DNA from: Mycolicibacterium chlorophenolicum
GTDB lineage: Bacteria > Actinomycetota > Actinomycetes > Mycobacteriales > Mycobacteriaceae
NCBI RefSeq assembly: GCF_001044235.1
Contig: NZ_JYNL01000068.1
Span: 175,354-239,353, forward strand
Direction of reading: 5' to 3'
Length of the DNA stretch: 64,000 nt
Made by a program: the position numbers and the translations under genes. The notes under the pieces are model-generated. The model saw nothing but the letters and a program-made list of their open reading frames with translations. It was not told the DNA's origin and did not search any database. Numbering within the stretch: position 1 is the first letter of the stretch; every line of letters begins with the position of its first letter. This document shows, piece after piece, positions 16,873 through 25,130 of the stretch.

Positions 16873-18081
16873 TCAGGTGACGGCGCCGGCCGTCTTGAGC
16901 TCGATGATGCGGTCCCAGTCCAGTCCGAGCTCCAGCAGGACCTCGTCGGTCTGCTCGGCGAAACCGGGGGCCGGACCGGAGCTCGGTGCGGCCACGTCGA
17001 ACTGCACCGGGTTCGCGACGAGCTCGAGTTCGCCTGCCTGAACCAGGTATTCGTTGGCGCGGACTTGGGCGTCCTCGGCGGCCTGCAGCGTGTCCTGGAC
17101 CGGCGCCCAGGGGCCGGCCAGCGTCGCGAAGCGTTCGCTCCACTCGGCCAGCGGCCGCTTCTTCATGGCTTCGGCCAGGAACTCGGTGGCGACCCCGGTG
17201 TTCTCGGCGATCGACTCGGCGGTCGCGAAGCGCGGATCGTCGGCCAGGTCCTCGAGGTCCATATGCGCGCACACGTCGGCCCAGAATTTGGTGGGCTGCA
17301 TCATGACGAACGAGATGTACCGGTCGTCGGCGGTGGCGTACAGACCGACCAGAGGATTGATCGGCGAGCCGTGCACACCGGGCGGGAACGCCTCCATGCG
17401 CTGGCCGAGATGCTTGGTGAGCGCCACGGTGTGGCCCATGGCCCACAGCCCGCTGCCGAGCAGGGACACGTCGACGACCGACGGCTCGCCGGTGCGCTCC
17501 CGCTTGAGCAGCGCGGCCGCGATGCCGCCCGCGAGGTTGGTGCCCGAGATCGTGTCGCCGTAGGCGGGACCGGGCGGGCCGATCATTCCCGGCGTGCCGG
17601 GCGGGGTGATGGTCGCGGCGGTGCCTGCGCGGCACCAGAAGGCGGTCATGTCGTACCCGCCCTTGACCGATTCGACGCCGCGCGGCCCGAGCGCGCTGCC
17701 GCGGGCGTAGACGATCGCCGGGTTGACGGCACGGATGTCGTCGACGTCGATGCCGAACTTCTGGCGGTGGCCCGGAAGGAAGCTGGTGAGGAAGACGTCG
17801 GCGCGACGGGCCAACTCCAGCAACACCTCACGGCCCTGCGGCACCGACATGTCGAGCCCGATGCTGCGCTTGAGCCGGTTGGCGTGTTCGATGTTCGGAT
17901 TGGGGTCGCCCTCGACGCGGAGCAGTCCCGTCTGGCGCAGGCCACGCTGCGGGTCTCCGGTGACGGCATGCTCGACCTTGATGACGTCGGCTCCCCATTC
18001 GGCGAGCACCGCGCCGGCCGACGGGACGAACCCGTACATCGCGACCTCGAGGACGCGGATGCCCTCCAGCGGCTTGCTCAC
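16873..18081 (-). CDS. CaiB/BaiF family class III CoA-transferase
   Basis: The protein has 402 residues, with GTG start sharing one base with the aldehyde dehydrogenase stop. Family marks are GIRVLEVAMYGFVPSAGAVLAEWGADVIKVE at the N-terminus (read in parts) and the GDTISGTNLAGG segment near residue 168, where the catalytic aspartate of this family lies. The enzyme moves CoA between carboxylates through an aspartyl thioester. With no FadD ligase in the window, it may activate the imported acid or a pathway intermediate. It sits between aldehyde dehydrogenase, which makes an acid, and the thiolase. Confidence 0.92.
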   Translation of the reverse strand: MSKPLEGIRVLEVAMYGFVPSAGAVLAEWGADVIKVEHAVTGDPQRGLRQTGLLRVEGDPNPNIEHANRLKRSIGLDMSVPQGREVLLELARRADVFLTSFLPGHRQKFGIDVDDIRAVNPAIVYARGSALGPRGVESVKGGYDMTAFWCRAGTAATITPPGTPGMIGPPGPAYGDTISGTNLAGGIAAALLKRERTGEPSVVDVSLLGSGLWAMGHTVALTKHLGQRMEAFPPGVHGSPINPLVGLYATADDRYISFVMMQPTKFWADVCAHMDLEDLADDPRFATAESIAENTGVATEFLAEAMKKRPLAEWSERFATLAGPWAPVQDTLQAAEDAQVRANEYLVQAGELELVANPVQFDVAAPSSGPAPGFAEQTDEVLLELGLDWDRIIELKTAGAVT

Positions 18082-19574
18082 TACTGCACCACCGTGGCGA
18101 ACGTCTTGCTCTCCAGGAACTCTTCGAGGCCGGCCGTACCCATCTCCCGGCCGATGCCCGACTGCTTGTAGCCGCCGAACGGGGTGTCGGGGCTGAAGTA
18201 ATTGCCACCGTTGATGGAGAACGTGCCGGTCCGGATCCGGCGCGCTACGGCCAGCGCCCGGTCCTGGCTGCCGAACACCGCACCGGACAGGCCGTAGATC
18301 GAGTTGTTCGCGATGCGCACCGCATCGTCGTCGTCGGCGTAGGAGATCACGACGAGGACCGGTCCGAACACCTCCTCCTGGGCGATCTCGCTGTCGGGGT
18401 CCACATCGGCGAGCAAGGTCGGGGTGTAGAAGTAGCCGGGATCGACCTTCTCGCCTCCGGTGACCAGGGTCGCGCCGGCCGCGACCGCGCGCTGGACCAT
18501 GCCGTCGACCTTGTCGCGCTGTTTCGCGCTGATCAGTGGTCCCATGTAAACGGAGGGGTCTGCTGGATTTCCCAGGCGCACGAGACCGAAGTTGTTCTTG
18601 ATCAGCTCGACGATCTCGTCCTTGTGCGCGGCGGGCACCAGCAGTCGCGAGGTGAGGGCGCAGCCCTGTCCGGCGTGGGTGACCATGCTGAACGCCGAGA
18701 ACAGCGCGGCCGTGGAGAAGTCGGCGTCGTCGAGCACGATGGCCGCGGACTTGCCGCCGAGTTCGAGGAACACCTTCTTCAGTGTCTGACTGGCCGCGGC
18801 CATGATCGCCCGCCCCGTCGGCGTGGACCCGGTGAACGTCACCATGTCGACATCGGGGCTGCTCGTCAGCGCCGCTCCGACGGCGGGGTCCGCACCGGAG
18901 AGCACGTTGACCACGCCGGCCGGGATGTCGGTGTGCTCGGCGATCAACTCGCCGAGCGCCAACGTGATCAGCGGGGTGTCGGGGGCGGACTTGAGCACGA
19001 CGGTGCAGCCGGCGGCGAGCGCGGGACCCAGCTTGGCCAGTGCCAGCTGGTTCGGATAGTTGTAGGCGATGATCGCGGCGACCACTCCCGCGGCTTCCTT
19101 CTCCACCCAGCGGTGGTGTTGCATGCCGCGGCTCTCGATGAGCCCGAGATCCTCGCTCAGCGGGTAGGTCTTGAGCAGATCGGCGTAGTACTTCACGATC
19201 GCGATGGGCTGGTCGAGTTGGGCTCCCTGACACAGCGCCTCGGTGGCGCCGACTTCGGCGATCGTCAGCGCGGCGAGTTCTTCGCGGTGTTCGAGCAACG
19301 CCCGGTGCAACTGCTCGAGGCAGTGGATGCGCAAGTCGACGTTGGTCGACCAGTCCGTGTCGTCGAAGGCGTGCCGCGCCGCGGCCACCGCCGCCTCAGC
19401 GTCGGCGACGGAGGCATCGGGGGCCAGACCGACCACCTCGCCGGTCGCCGGGTTGAGCGAAGGAAACGTCTGCGCCGTCTCGACGAGGCGTCCGCCGATC
19501 AGCATCCGGTGGTCAGGCCCTCCGGCCGCCGCGCTGCTGCCGTTGTCCGTCGGGACCGTGGCTGTTTCCTGCAT
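18081..19574 (-). CDS. NAD(P)-dependent aldehyde dehydrogenase
   Basis: The protein has 497 residues, full length for the ALDH family. The general base glutamate is in FLELGGK (E271) and the catalytic cysteine in AGQGC (C305); FTGSTPTGR binds the nucleotide. It oxidises an aldehyde to a carboxylate. It is the first gene of the long operon that ends with mceF, and its upstream region holds a nested dyad (19634-19674). The ATG at 19574 follows GGAGGAGGAAG. A likely role is oxidation of a P450- or alcohol-dehydrogenase-derived aldehyde before CoA transfer. Confidence 0.95.
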   Translation of the reverse strand: MQETATVPTDNGSSAAAGGPDHRMLIGGRLVETAQTFPSLNPATGEVVGLAPDASVADAEAAVAAARHAFDDTDWSTNVDLRIHCLEQLHRALLEHREELAALTIAEVGATEALCQGAQLDQPIAIVKYYADLLKTYPLSEDLGLIESRGMQHHRWVEKEAAGVVAAIIAYNYPNQLALAKLGPALAAGCTVVLKSAPDTPLITLALGELIAEHTDIPAGVVNVLSGADPAVGAALTSSPDVDMVTFTGSTPTGRAIMAAASQTLKKVFLELGGKSAAIVLDDADFSTAALFSAFSMVTHAGQGCALTSRLLVPAAHKDEIVELIKNNFGLVRLGNPADPSVYMGPLISAKQRDKVDGMVQRAVAAGATLVTGGEKVDPGYFYTPTLLADVDPDSEIAQEEVFGPVLVVISYADDDDAVRIANNSIYGLSGAVFGSQDRALAVARRIRTGTFSINGGNYFSPDTPFGGYKQSGIGREMGTAGLEEFLESKTFATVVQ

Positions 19575-19633
19575 CTTCCTCCTCCGATGAGATGCGCCGT
19601 CATCGTGATGTGGGCGTATGTGATGGAAACTGC

Positions 19634-19674
19634 ATTCTCATCCTCGGCGAATCATACATTCGCAAGATGAGAAC
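19634..19674. promoter_or_regulatory. Nested 41-bp dyad upstream of the aldehyde dehydrogenase-mce operon
   Basis: The outer arms are ATTCTCATC (19634-19642) and GATGAGAAC (19666-19674); the inner arms are GCGAAT (19647-19652) and ATTCGC (19658-19663). Both dyads share nearly the same centre. The outer half-sites match the half-sites of the GAGAAY operators. It lies 60 bp before the ATG of the aldehyde dehydrogenase, so it is the best candidate control site for the whole transporter operon. Confidence 0.55.
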
Positions 19675-19787
19675 TCAAGAAAATGACGGGAACCGTCCCT
19701 GCCTGCATCGAGCGGTGTGACAAACGCCGCGAGAACGTCTCATCAGTGCGAACAGTGTCGCGCTGATGTCTTGCGATGTGACGCTCG

Positions 19788-19806
19788 GCGAGAGTACGGT
19801 TCTCGC
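19788..19806. promoter_or_regulatory. GAGA-N7-TCTC operator before the SDR-P450 operon
   Basis: The 19-bp site has perfect 6-bp arms GCGAGA and TCTCGC; its right half (GTTCTC) equals the right half of the GAGAAY-N3-RTTCTC motif. It is located just upstream of the SDR gene. The spacing of 7 between GAGA and TCTC is the same as in the sites at 29630, 42999 and 57403. Confidence 0.55.
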
Positions 19807-19843
19807 AATTGAAAGGATGATTCTTGATGGGTGTGTGCTGCGC

Positions 19844-20545
19844 GTGAAGAACGCTGTCGTCACCGGTGGCGCCTCGGGCATCGGAGCCGCCATCGCGGAC
19901 CGGTTGAGGGCGGACGGACTTCAGGTCGCCACGATCGACCTGAACCCCGGCGAGGCGAAGTTCTCCTATACCGCCGACGTCACCGACCGCACAGCCGTGG
20001 ACGCGGCGCTGTCCGAGATCCGGGCGGATCTGGGGCCGGTCACGGTCCTCGTCAACGCCGCCGGGCTGGATCGCTTCCGGCGCTTCACCGAACTGACCTT
20101 CGAGGACTGGCAGAAGGTCATCGACGTCAATCTCAACGGCGTGTTCCACTGCACCCAAGCGGTGTTGCCGGACATGATCGAGGCCGGCTGGGGTCGCATC
20201 GTGAACATCTCGTCGTCGAGCACACACTCCGGCCAGCCCTTCATGGCGCCCTACGTGGCCGCCAAGTCAGCGGTCAACGGTCTGACCAAGTCGCTGGCGC
20301 TCGAATACGGGCCGTCCGGAATCACGGTGAACGCCGTTCCGCCCGGCTTCATCGACACCCCGATGCTGCGCAAAGCCGAGGAACGCGGCTTCCTGGGGGA
20401 CACGCAGAAGCAGATCGAGGCCACGCCGGTTCGGCGCATCGGCCGTCCCGAAGACATCGCCGCCGCGTGCGCCTTCCTCATCTCCGAGGAGGCCGGCTAC
20501 ATCACCGGCCAGATCCTCGGCGTCAACGGCGGCCGGAACACCTAG
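19844..20545 (+). CDS. Short-chain dehydrogenase/reductase (FabG-like)
   Basis: The protein is about 233 residues from the GTG at 19844 (KNAVVTGGASGIG follows directly); an ATG at 19817 would add nine residues, and neither start has a well-spaced ribosome site. The nucleotide motif TGGASGIG, the NAAG strand motif (VNAAGL), catalytic serine in NISSSS and the YVAAK pair are all present. It is a classical NAD(P)-dependent alcohol/ketone oxidoreductase. It heads the operon with a second SDR, ferredoxin and P450, and so probably oxidises a hydroxylated intermediate. Confidence 0.9.
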   Translation: MKNAVVTGGASGIGAAIADRLRADGLQVATIDLNPGEAKFSYTADVTDRTAVDAALSEIRADLGPVTVLVNAAGLDRFRRFTELTFEDWQKVIDVNLNGVFHCTQAVLPDMIEAGWGRIVNISSSSTHSGQPFMAPYVAAKSAVNGLTKSLALEYGPSGITVNAVPPGFIDTPMLRKAEERGFLGDTQKQIEATPVRRIGRPEDIAAACAFLISEEAGYITGQILGVNGGRNT

Positions 20546-20562
20546 AAAGGATCGATGCGGAC

Positions 20563-21423
20563 ATGGGACGCGTCCAAGGAAAAATCGCCTTCATCACCGG
20601 GGCCGCGCGCGGACAGGGGCGCAGCCACGCCGTGCGACTGGCCGAAGAGGGCGCCGACATCATCGCCGTCGACCTGTGTGAGGACGTCGCGACCATCGGC
20701 TATCCGATGGCGACGCCCGAAGACCTCGACGAGACAGCGGCATTCGTCGAGAAGACCGGTCAGCGCATCGTCACAGCCAAGGCCGACGTGCGCGACGCGG
20801 CCCAGCTGAGGAAGGCTCTCGAGGACGGTGTCGCCACGCTGGGCGGCCTGGACATCGTCGTCGCGCAGGCCGGAATCGCCGGGATGAAAGGCGATCCGCC
20901 GCTGCAGGCGTGGACCGATGTCATCAACACCAACCTGATCGGCACCATCAACGCGATCCAGGTGGCGCTCCCTCACCTCAAAGAGGGAGCCGCGATCGTG
21001 GCGACGGGTTCGACGGCGGCGCTGATGGACGCGCACAACAAGCCCAACCCCGGTGGCGATCCGGGCGGCATGGCCTACATGACCTCGAAAAGACTCCTCT
21101 CACAGTATGTTCACGATCTGGCGACCGAACTCGCAGTGCGGGGCATCCGGGCCAACGTCGTGCATCCGACGAACTGCAACACCGACATGCTGCAGAGCCC
21201 GCCGATGTACCGATCCTTCCGCCCGGACCTGGAGAACCCGACCCGCGCCGACGCCGAACCGGTGTTCGGCGTGCAGCAGGCGATGAAGGTCAACTTCATC
21301 GAGCCCGAGGACATCAGCAACGCGATCCTGTGGTTGGTCTCCGACGAGGCCCGCTACGTCACCGGTATGCAGCTGCGCGTCGATGCCGGCGGCTATCTCA
21401 AGTGGTACGACTACCACGTCTGA
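20563..21423 (+). CDS. Mycofactocin-type SDR oxidoreductase
   Basis: The protein has 286 residues. It shows the SDR motifs TGAARGQGR, QAGIA (in place of NAG), the YMTSK catalytic pair and the C-terminal VDAGG. Between the first and second beta-alpha units there is an insert (about residues 40-60, CEDVATIGYPMATPEDLDE), which is characteristic of mycofactocin-coupled SDRs. These hold NAD tightly and pass electrons to the peptide-derived cofactor mycofactocin. That link is established for the subfamily and inferred here. It follows the first SDR after 17 bp. Confidence 0.9.
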   Translation: MGRVQGKIAFITGAARGQGRSHAVRLAEEGADIIAVDLCEDVATIGYPMATPEDLDETAAFVEKTGQRIVTAKADVRDAAQLRKALEDGVATLGGLDIVVAQAGIAGMKGDPPLQAWTDVINTNLIGTINAIQVALPHLKEGAAIVATGSTAALMDAHNKPNPGGDPGGMAYMTSKRLLSQYVHDLATELAVRGIRANVVHPTNCNTDMLQSPPMYRSFRPDLENPTRADAEPVFGVQQAMKVNFIEPEDISNAILWLVSDEARYVTGMQLRVDAGGYLKWYDYHV

Positions 21424-21435
21424 GGGAGGACACAC

Positions 21436-21630
21436 GTGAAGGTCTCGGTTGATTCGAGCCGGTGTCAGGGGCACACGCTGTGCGCGATGATCGCACCGGA
21501 TGCATTCGCGCTCAGCGACATCGACGGCACCGCCTCCCCGGTCAGCGAGGTGGTCGCCCCAGATCAGGAGGCCGCGGTACGCGAGGCGGCGCAGTCGTGC
21601 CCGGAGCAAGCCATCACCCTCGACGAGTGA
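21436..21630 (+). CDS. [3Fe-4S]-type ferredoxin
   Basis: The 64-residue protein starts at GTG behind GGGAGGA. Cysteines occur in CQGHTLC (C10, C16) and SCPEQ (C54), giving the three-cysteine pattern CxxHxxC...CP of mycobacterial P450 ferredoxins. It lies 42 bp upstream of the P450 gene at 21672, which it most likely serves as electron donor. Confidence 0.93.
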   Translation: MKVSVDSSRCQGHTLCAMIAPDAFALSDIDGTASPVSEVVAPDQEAAVREAAQSCPEQAITLDE

Positions 21631-21671
21631 CCCCTCGCCGAGAGAGCCGAACAATCAGGGAGACAACAGCG

Positions 21672-23054
21672 TTGAGTGTCGACGACATTGCGGACGGCAC
21701 TGTGGACGGTACCGCCGACGACAGCCGCAGAAAACCGACGTACCACTTCGACCGGCACACACCGGAGTACCGCCTGCAGTTCGAGAAGATCACCGAGGAG
21801 ATGCAGGCCAGGTGCCCGATGGCGTGGTCGGAGACCTACAACGGGCACTGGGTGGCTTCGGGCAGCAGGGAGGTCTTCGAGCTGGCCCGCTGTCCGGCCG
21901 TGTCCAATCATCACGACATCTCCGGGGAGACGCCGTACCAGGGGATCACGATTCCCAAGGCCAGCCGCGCCACCGTCGTGCGCGGGGGCATCTTGGAGAT
22001 GGACGAACCCGAGCACAGCGCCTACCGCGGAGCCCTGAACCCGTACCTGTCGCCGGCGGCGATCAAGCGGTGGGAGCCGTTCATCCACGAGATCACCCGC
22101 GCTGCACTCGATGAGCACATCGAGTCCGGCCGGATCGATTTCGTCGACGACCTCGCCAACGTGGTGCCGGCGGTGTTCACCCTGGCGATGATGGGCATCG
22201 AGCTGAAGAAGTGGAACGTCTACAGCGAGCCCACCCACGCGTCGGTGTACACCCCCGAGCACGCCCCCGAACGCGAGAAGATCAACGAGCAGCACCGCGA
22301 GATGGGTATCGACCTCATCACCAACATGATGGAGATCCGGGAGAACCCGCGGCCCGGACTGGTGAACGCGCTGCTGCAGTTGCGCATCGACGGCGAGCCC
22401 GCGCCCGACATCGAGATCCTGGGCAACCTCGGCCTGATCATCGGCGGCGGTTTCGACACCACCACCGCGCTCACCGCGCACGCCCTCGAATGGCTGGGCG
22501 AGCACCCCGGCGATCGCGACCGACTCAGCCGGGAGCGCGACACGCTGCTCGATCCGGCCACCGAGGAGTTCTTGCGCTTCTTCACCCCCGCGCCCGGCGA
22601 CGGCCGGACCTTCTCCGAGGACGTCGAGGTCGAGGGGTACCAGTTCAAGAAGTTCGAGCGGCTCTGGCTGTCATGGGCGATGGCCAACCGGGACCCGTCG
22701 GTGTTCGACGAACCGAATACGGTGATCATGGACCGGAAGGGCAACCGGCACTTCAGCTTCGGCATCGGTGTGCACCGCTGCGTGGGATCCAATGTGGCGC
22801 GTACGGTGTTCAAGTCCATGCTGACCGCGGTGCTCGACCGCATGCCCGACTATGTGTGCGATCCCGAGGGCACCGTGCACTACGACACGATTGGCGTGAT
22901 CCAGGGCATGCGTCATCTGCCCGCGACGTTCACGCCCGGCCCCCGCGTGGGCCCGGGACTGGACGAGACCCTGGAGAAGCTGCAGCGCATCTGCGAAGAG
23001 CAGGAGCTGGCCCGTCCCATCACCGAGCGCAAACAGGCCGCGGTCATCGACTGA
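21672..23054 (+). CDS. Cytochrome P450 monooxygenase
   Basis: The protein is about 460 residues from a TTG start preceded by AGGGAG. The I-helix motif is GGGFDTT (aspartate rather than glutamate before the threonines), the K-helix ExxR is in EEFLR, and the heme loop is FSFGIGVHRCVGSN with the cysteine near residue 370. The ILEMDEPEH and MANRDPSVFDEP segments are also standard. It is probably supplied by the adjacent ferredoxin. Its heme loop and I-helix differ clearly from those of the P450s at 1507 and 41695, so it belongs to another family. The gene ends next to a 60-bp repeat element. Confidence 0.95.
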   Translation: MSVDDIADGTVDGTADDSRRKPTYHFDRHTPEYRLQFEKITEEMQARCPMAWSETYNGHWVASGSREVFELARCPAVSNHHDISGETPYQGITIPKASRATVVRGGILEMDEPEHSAYRGALNPYLSPAAIKRWEPFIHEITRAALDEHIESGRIDFVDDLANVVPAVFTLAMMGIELKKWNVYSEPTHASVYTPEHAPEREKINEQHREMGIDLITNMMEIRENPRPGLVNALLQLRIDGEPAPDIEILGNLGLIIGGGFDTTTALTAHALEWLGEHPGDRDRLSRERDTLLDPATEEFLRFFTPAPGDGRTFSEDVEVEGYQFKKFERLWLSWAMANRDPSVFDEPNTVIMDRKGNRHFSFGIGVHRCVGSNVARTVFKSMLTAVLDRMPDYVCDPEGTVHYDTIGVIQGMRHLPATFTPGPRVGPGLDETLEKLQRICEEQELARPITERKQAAVID

Positions 23055-23074
23055 CGGGATTCCACCTCTTTCCC

Positions 23075-23134
23075 GCGAGCGTGCGTGTCTGTGGCCGACA
23101 CGCCGCGAAAATGCGGGAGTTCACGCACGCTCGC
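23075..23134. repeat. 60-bp inverted-repeat element, copy 1
   Basis: The ends are GCGAGCGTGCGTG and CACGCACGCTCGC, a perfect 13-bp inverted repeat (14 bp with the flanking C/G). The inside starts TCTGTGGCCGACAC. A second copy of exactly the same length is at 63248-63307. Both lie between convergent genes, so the element may act as a bidirectional terminator, or it may be a small dispersed palindromic repeat. Confidence 0.8.
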
Positions 23135-23145
23135 GGCGAAGGCTG

Positions 23146-24360
23146 TCACAGCAGGGCGTAACGAGTCCGAATCGCGGTGAACCGAGCCCACATCTGTTCC
23201 ATGCGCTCCCGCTCGGTGACCGTCGCAGTGTCGGCGGGCAACACCTCGGGCAGTTCCCTGCGGTTGACGAGGCGGGTGCGTATCACCGCAGGCTGACCGG
23301 TGAGCATGTGCCGATAGGTCAGGTTGCCCCGCTCGAATCCCTGGGTGTCCAACCAGTTGTGGTAGCCCGGATCGTCGTGGGTCAGGATCAGTCGGACCTT
23401 GCCGTCCCCGTCGACCTTGGTGCGGCTGGGCGTGTAGCTCACCGGGCGGTACAGAAAATCCATGCTGTTGAAGAACACGCCCATGTTCGTCAGCATCCAG
23501 AGACCCTCGTGGGCGTCGAACTCGATCACCAGCGCCTCGTCGGCGGCGAGTGACCAGTGCATGTTGGCCGCCGCGCGGCCTCTCTTCACGTCGTCGGCAC
23601 CGGCGCCCACCACCGGGAACTGGTTGGGCCGGTCCGCGTCGACGCCGCCGTGAGTGAACGGATACTCGGGCCAGTCGGACATCACGCCGGTGATGAAGTC
23701 CCCCGCCCACGCGATCGCCGCCACCATCGTCTCGGCGGTCGGCAGCGGTCTGGGCGCGTCCATGTCGACCCGCTCGATCCGCAGGGTGGCAGGGCGGTCG
23801 TCCCACGAGTCGAATCCCTGCCTGATGAACAGCTTTCGCGACCCCGGGGTGGTGGGCAGCCAGTTCGGGGCCTGCCGTGGTCCGCCGACGAACACCTCGA
23901 AACGACCGTCCGCTTCCGTCACCAGTTGTTCGCCCACGAGGTTGGCCTCCGGCACGTCGCCGAACGGCTCGTGCAGCACCCCGGGGCCGTCGGGGCGCGG
24001 CCCCTGCACCGTGATGTTGAAGAACGGGGCACTTCCCCGATGTCCGACAATGCGATAGACCGATCGACCGTCGATCCATGCTTGCTGATAGGTGAAATCG
24101 GCACAGTCACCGCCCAGCTTGCGCGTCGGTCCGCAGAACTCATGAAGAGCCGGGTACCGCGGGTCGCGGGTCTCCAGCGCCAAATCGAAGGCTTGCCCCA
24201 GGTTCTGGGTCAGGAACCGCAGGGCATCGGTGCGTTGCAGCCCTGAGGTCGCGTTGTGGGCCTTGAACACCTGCTCTCCCGCAGCCAGCAGCTGGTGGCA
24301 GAAGGCCCCCCAGGCGGAGCGCAGCGCCGCGTCATCGGGACCGTCCCCGTAGGCCATCAC
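23146..24360 (-). CDS. DUF1214-domain protein of unknown function
   Basis: The protein has 404 residues. The C-terminal part (about 270-350, with AANMHWSLAADEALVIEF, GVFFNSMDF and TPSRTKVD segments) resembles DUF1214, a family often found beside catabolic genes but without a defined reaction. No signal peptide is visible. The start shares GTGA with the preceding gene's stop; an ATG one codon later is also possible. It is the last gene of the operon that begins with the acyl-CoA dehydrogenase pair at 29599, so a role on the same substrate is likely but unspecified. Confidence 0.75.
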   Translation of the reverse strand: MMAYGDGPDDAALRSAWGAFCHQLLAAGEQVFKAHNATSGLQRTDALRFLTQNLGQAFDLALETRDPRYPALHEFCGPTRKLGGDCADFTYQQAWIDGRSVYRIVGHRGSAPFFNITVQGPRPDGPGVLHEPFGDVPEANLVGEQLVTEADGRFEVFVGGPRQAPNWLPTTPGSRKLFIRQGFDSWDDRPATLRIERVDMDAPRPLPTAETMVAAIAWAGDFITGVMSDWPEYPFTHGGVDADRPNQFPVVGAGADDVKRGRAAANMHWSLAADEALVIEFDAHEGLWMLTNMGVFFNSMDFLYRPVSYTPSRTKVDGDGKVRLILTHDDPGYHNWLDTQGFERGNLTYRHMLTGQPAVIRTRLVNRRELPEVLPADTATVTERERMEQMWARFTAIRTRYALL

Positions 24361-25130
24361 CGTCCTCCTGCCAGTTGCGACAGCATTGCCGACACGACTT
24401 CGCAGCCACGACGGGCGGCCTGGAGGCGACCCTCACGCGTGATGCGCGGACCGATCAGCTCCAGATCGAAGCCGTGCGGGTATCCACCCGCGAGCGCCTG
24501 CGCGAGAACGGATCGGATCGGGATCGTGCCGTCGCCCGGAACTGCGCGTGCCGGCAACGCACGGTCACCGAGCACATAGTCGCTGAGCTGGATCATCTCC
24601 ACACGCGGCCACGCCTGGTCCAACAGCGCGGGCAGGTGGGCCTCGGTCCAGCAGTGGAACAGGTCGACACAGATGCCGATCCCGGCCCGCTCGGCGAGCT
24701 CGATCGTGTCGCGCAACGTGTGGGCCATATGGATGTCGGCATACAGCGCGGAGGCGTTCTCGATGGCCAGTGCGACTCCGGCGTCCCTGGCCTGCTGCAG
24801 GCACGGCGCGATCGCCGAGCAGAAGCGGGCAGCGGCATCCTCCCAGCTCAACGCGCCCCGGCCGCCCGTCAGCATGTAGACCACCCGAGCGCCGACACGG
24901 GCCGCGAGTGCGATGACTCGCTGCAATGCTTCGGTCGACTCGAACAGGTGGTATACCGTCTCCACCGAATAGCCCTGCGCCGTGACGACTTCGAGGAGTC
25001 GCGGCTCCGCCAGCACCGTGTCGATCACACTCAGCCGGGTGACCCCCAGCGCCTGCCAGTGGGCGCACAGGTCATCGAACGACTCACCATGGAAGGTGAC
25101 ATCGTGCACCGAGATGCGCGTGTCAACCAC
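24357..25130 (-). CDS. Xylose-isomerase-like TIM-barrel protein (sugar phosphate isomerase/epimerase family)
   Basis: The protein has 257 residues. The AP-endonuclease-2/xylose isomerase-like barrel shows the metal-site residues in ALAIENAS (glutamate), GICVDLFHCW (aspartate, histidine) and the C-terminal FDLELIGPR (glutamate). The family isomerises or epimerises sugars, inositols and other hydroxyacids, so the substrate cannot be told. It overlaps the sulfotransferase gene by 8 bp and the DUF1214 gene by 4 bp, so it is part of the same transcript. Confidence 0.85.
   Translation of the reverse strand: MVDTRISVHDVTFHGESFDDLCAHWQALGVTRLSVIDTVLAEPRLLEVVTAQGYSVETVYHLFESTEALQRVIALAARVGARVVYMLTGGRGALSWEDAAARFCSAIAPCLQQARDAGVALAIENASALYADIHMAHTLRDTIELAERAGIGICVDLFHCWTEAHLPALLDQAWPRVEMIQLSDYVLGDRALPARAVPGDGTIPIRSVLAQALAGGYPHGFDLELIGPRITREGRLQAARRGCEVVSAMLSQLAGGR

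Noticed and set aside
16297..18171. Plus-strand frame of 624 codons opposite the DUF35 fusion and CaiB genes
   Set aside because: No domain or start context; the minus-strand genes have clear motifs and overlaps.
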